A stretch of 17,049 nt of DNA from DATJUF01 sp035524095 (GTDB lineage Bacteria > Desulfobacterota > Binatia > Binatales > Binataceae): positions 1 to 17,049 of the forward strand of contig DATKPK010000230.1 in the NCBI GenBank assembly GCA_035524095.1, written 5' to 3'. This document shows positions 15,638 through 17,049 of this stretch, piece by piece; the first letter of the stretch is position 1, and each line of letters starts with the position of its first letter. A model generated the notes under the pieces. That model saw only the letters and a program-made list of their open reading frames with translations. It ran no database searches and was not told the origin of the DNA. The position numbers were made by a program, and so were the translations under genes.

Positions 15638-16612
15638 ATGACGGGTGAGGCCGCGATCGTCGCGGGTCCGCAAATCGGCGAGGCCTGCTGCGTAGTCTTT
15701 GCTTACCACGAGATCGGCTATGCCTGTATGAGCGAGTTGATCGCGCTCCGGGCGCCGATCGTGGCCCTGTTCACGCATCAGGATAACTCGGACGAAGAAA
15801 TCTGGTGGAATTCCTGCGCTGAGCTTGCGCGAGAACATGGAATCCCGACTTTTACGCCGGAAAAGCTCGATGGGGGCTGGATCGACCGAATCGCGGCGCT
15901 GAAGCCGACGGTTATCTATTCGTTTTATTACCGCCACCTATTGCCGGAGACTGTGCTGCGATTGGCGCTGCGCGGAGGGTACAACCTTCACGGCTCGATG
16001 CTGCCAAAGTATCGCGGACGCGCGCCCGTGAATTGGATGATTGCAAATGGCGAGCGCGAAGCTGGTGCGACGCTTCACCATATGGTAGCGCGCGCGGACG
16101 CCGGTGATATTGTCGCGCAGCGGACGGTAGCGATCACAGATGACGATTCGGCGCTGACGCTCTACCGAAAAATCGTTCCGGTAGCGGCAGCGATCGTCCG
16201 CGAATACCATCCGCTGATCGTCGCGGACAAGGCTCCGCGACAGCCACAGATACTGGCGGAGGGTAGTTACTACGGGCGGCGGAGGCCGGAAGACGGCCGG
16301 ATAGACTGGGCATGGCCGGCGCGGCGCATTTTCAACCTGGTGCGAGCGGTGACTCATCCATATCCAGGGGCCTTTTGCACGGCGGGCGGGCGCAAGCTTT
16401 TTATCTGGCGCGCGGAAATATGTAATGAGTCGGGCAGGCCGGGGATGCCCGGCGCGATCTTGGGTACGACACGCGGAGGCGGAGTCGAGGTCGCGGCCGG
16501 CGAGGGCAGCGTTGCGCTGATGCGCGTCCAATTCCAGGGGGAGGCGGAAGCGGAAGCGACTCAGGTATTGAAAAGGGCTGAGGGCGGTTGGGCAATGGAA
16601 CGGCTGGAGTAA
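15638..16612 (+). CDS. arnA: ArnA-type UDP-4-amino-4-deoxy-L-arabinose formyltransferase, free-standing
   Basis: 324 residues, close to the N-terminal formyltransferase half of E. coli ArnA (about 300) and lacking the C-terminal decarboxylase half. The match to ArnA is close: VVFAYHEIGY, ALFTHQDN, IYSFYYRHLLPE, YNLHGSMLPKYRGRAPVNW and RADAGDIVAQ. The N-10-formyltetrahydrofolate transferase triad is intact at N116, H118 and D154, at a constant 14-residue offset from E. coli N102, H104 and D140. A C-terminal FMT-C-like domain contains VRAVTHPYPGAF. The enzyme formylates the 4-amino sugar before ArnC loads it on the carrier. ATG 15638, 7 nt after the arnC stop, is taken as start; a GTG at 15590 inside arnC would add 16 residues ahead of the conserved core. 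Confidence 0.9.
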   Translation: MTGEAAIVAGPQIGEACCVVFAYHEIGYACMSELIALRAPIVALFTHQDNSDEEIWWNSCAELAREHGIPTFTPEKLDGGWIDRIAALKPTVIYSFYYRHLLPETVLRLALRGGYNLHGSMLPKYRGRAPVNWMIANGEREAGATLHHMVARADAGDIVAQRTVAITDDDSALTLYRKIVPVAAAIVREYHPLIVADKAPRQPQILAEGSYYGRRRPEDGRIDWAWPARRIFNLVRAVTHPYPGAFCTAGGRKLFIWRAEICNESGRPGMPGAILGTTRGGGVEVAAGEGSVALMRVQFQGEAEAEATQVLKRAEGGWAMERLE

Positions 16613-16615
16613 GCC

Positions 16616-16627
16616 GGAGGTCTCATG
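16616..16627 (+). promoter_or_regulatory. Ribosome-binding site of the SDR gene
   Basis: GGAGG at 16616-16620 is followed after 4 nt by ATG 16625. It begins 3 nt after the formyltransferase stop codon. The spacer is short but the box is perfect, and the tight junction supports one transcript. Confidence 0.5.
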
Positions 16628-17049
16628 CGGGTATTGATAACGGGCGGCGCGGGCTTTCTGGGATCGCATCTGACGGATGCGTTTATCGCGCGTGGCGATG
16701 AAGTCTTTGTATTGGACACTGGCTCTATCGCGAAAGTGCGTCATCTGCTGAACGAGCCGCGGTTCCACTACATACATGACTCGATCTTCAACCTTGAGTT
16801 AATCGACGGCTTGGTGGCAAAGACGGATCTGGTTTACCACCTTGCGGCCGTGGTCGGCGTCGAGCACTACGTGGCCGATCCGTATGAGACGCTGAATGTT
16901 AACGTCAACGGTACGCAGAATATTCTCAAAGCGGCGTACAAGTATGGCAAAAAGGTGGTTTTCAGTTCGACCTCGGAAGTCTACGGGCGTAATCCCAAGG
17001 TTCCGTGGAAAGAGGATGACGACCGCGTGCTGGGTGCGACCACGATTGA
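16625..17049 (+). CDS. NAD-dependent SDR epimerase/dehydratase/decarboxylase (3' truncated)
   Basis: The first 141 codons of an extended short-chain dehydrogenase; the frame is still open at the right edge, so the YxxxK catalytic pair is missing. The dinucleotide-binding TGGAGFLG (residues 6-13) has D31 at the end of the second strand, the NAD-preferring choice. YHLAAVVGVEHYVADP (71-86), NVNGTQNILKAA (93-104) and FSSTSEVYGRNPK (113-125) are typical of nucleotide-sugar SDRs. Its position straight after a lone ArnA-type formyltransferase, and the shared STSEVYG plus later acidic W-K-E-D-D-D stretch, suggest the UDP-glucuronate 4-oxidase/decarboxylase activity that is fused to the formyltransferase in E. 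coli ArnA. UDP-xylose synthase or a 4-epimerase remain possible. Confidence 0.8.
   Translation, partial: MRVLITGGAGFLGSHLTDAFIARGDEVFVLDTGSIAKVRHLLNEPRFHYIHDSIFNLELIDGLVAKTDLVYHLAAVVGVEHYVADPYETLNVNVNGTQNILKAAYKYGKKVVFSSTSEVYGRNPKVPWKEDDDRVLGATTI

Noticed and set aside
15938..16777. Long open minus-strand frame of 279 codons opposite the formyltransferase and SDR
   Set aside because: It lies antisense to two genes with clear family motifs and intact catalytic residues. Its translation is Arg/Pro-rich and matches no recognised fold.

Overview
The window reads as a cell-envelope polysaccharide island from a Gram-negative bacterium of fairly high GC content. Gram-negative status is inferred from an ABC-type O-polysaccharide exporter with an extended Wzt-like ATPase and from a cluster resembling the Arn (4-amino-4-deoxy-L-arabinose, lipid A) pathway. 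The lineage cannot be fixed from sequence alone. A luciferase-like flavin oxidoreductase and an odd RodZ-like protein would fit an uncultured soil/sediment group such as Binatota or other former Deltaproteobacteria, but this is only a guess. No rRNA, tRNA, CRISPR array, transposase or integrase was seen.

Region 1 (1-8453, all plus strand) is a polysaccharide assembly cluster. It holds the 3' part of a multi-spanning O-antigen ligase/polymerase-like protein, a GT4 glycosyltransferase, the ABC permease (Wzm) and ATPase (Wzt with a C-terminal cargo domain), then three more GT4-type glycosyltransferases. The first four genes overlap or lie within a few bases and look co-transcribed. The last three are separated by about 145, 55 and 70 bp.

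Region 2 (8454-12773) is a mixed block: a membrane-anchored SGNH hydrolase-like protein (minus), a luciferase-like monooxygenase (plus), and a RodZ-like helix-turn-helix membrane protein with a very long N-terminal extension (minus). Behind the last lies a 445-bp gene-free stretch rich in hairpins.

Region 3 (12774-17049) looks like an Arn-type module. An ArnT-like GT83 transferase (minus) is divergent from an ArnC-like undecaprenyl-phosphate glycosyltransferase, a free-standing ArnA-type formyltransferase and an NAD-dependent SDR that runs off the right edge. In E. coli the formyltransferase and the SDR decarboxylase are one fused protein, ArnA; here they are two adjacent genes.

Working model: the first cluster builds a glycan on a lipid carrier in the cytoplasm, exports it through Wzm/Wzt and hands it to a ligase. 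The third makes an amino-sugar, loads it on undecaprenyl phosphate (ArnC) and transfers it outside the inner membrane (ArnT). ArnB, ArnD and ArnE/F equivalents are not in the window and may follow to the right.
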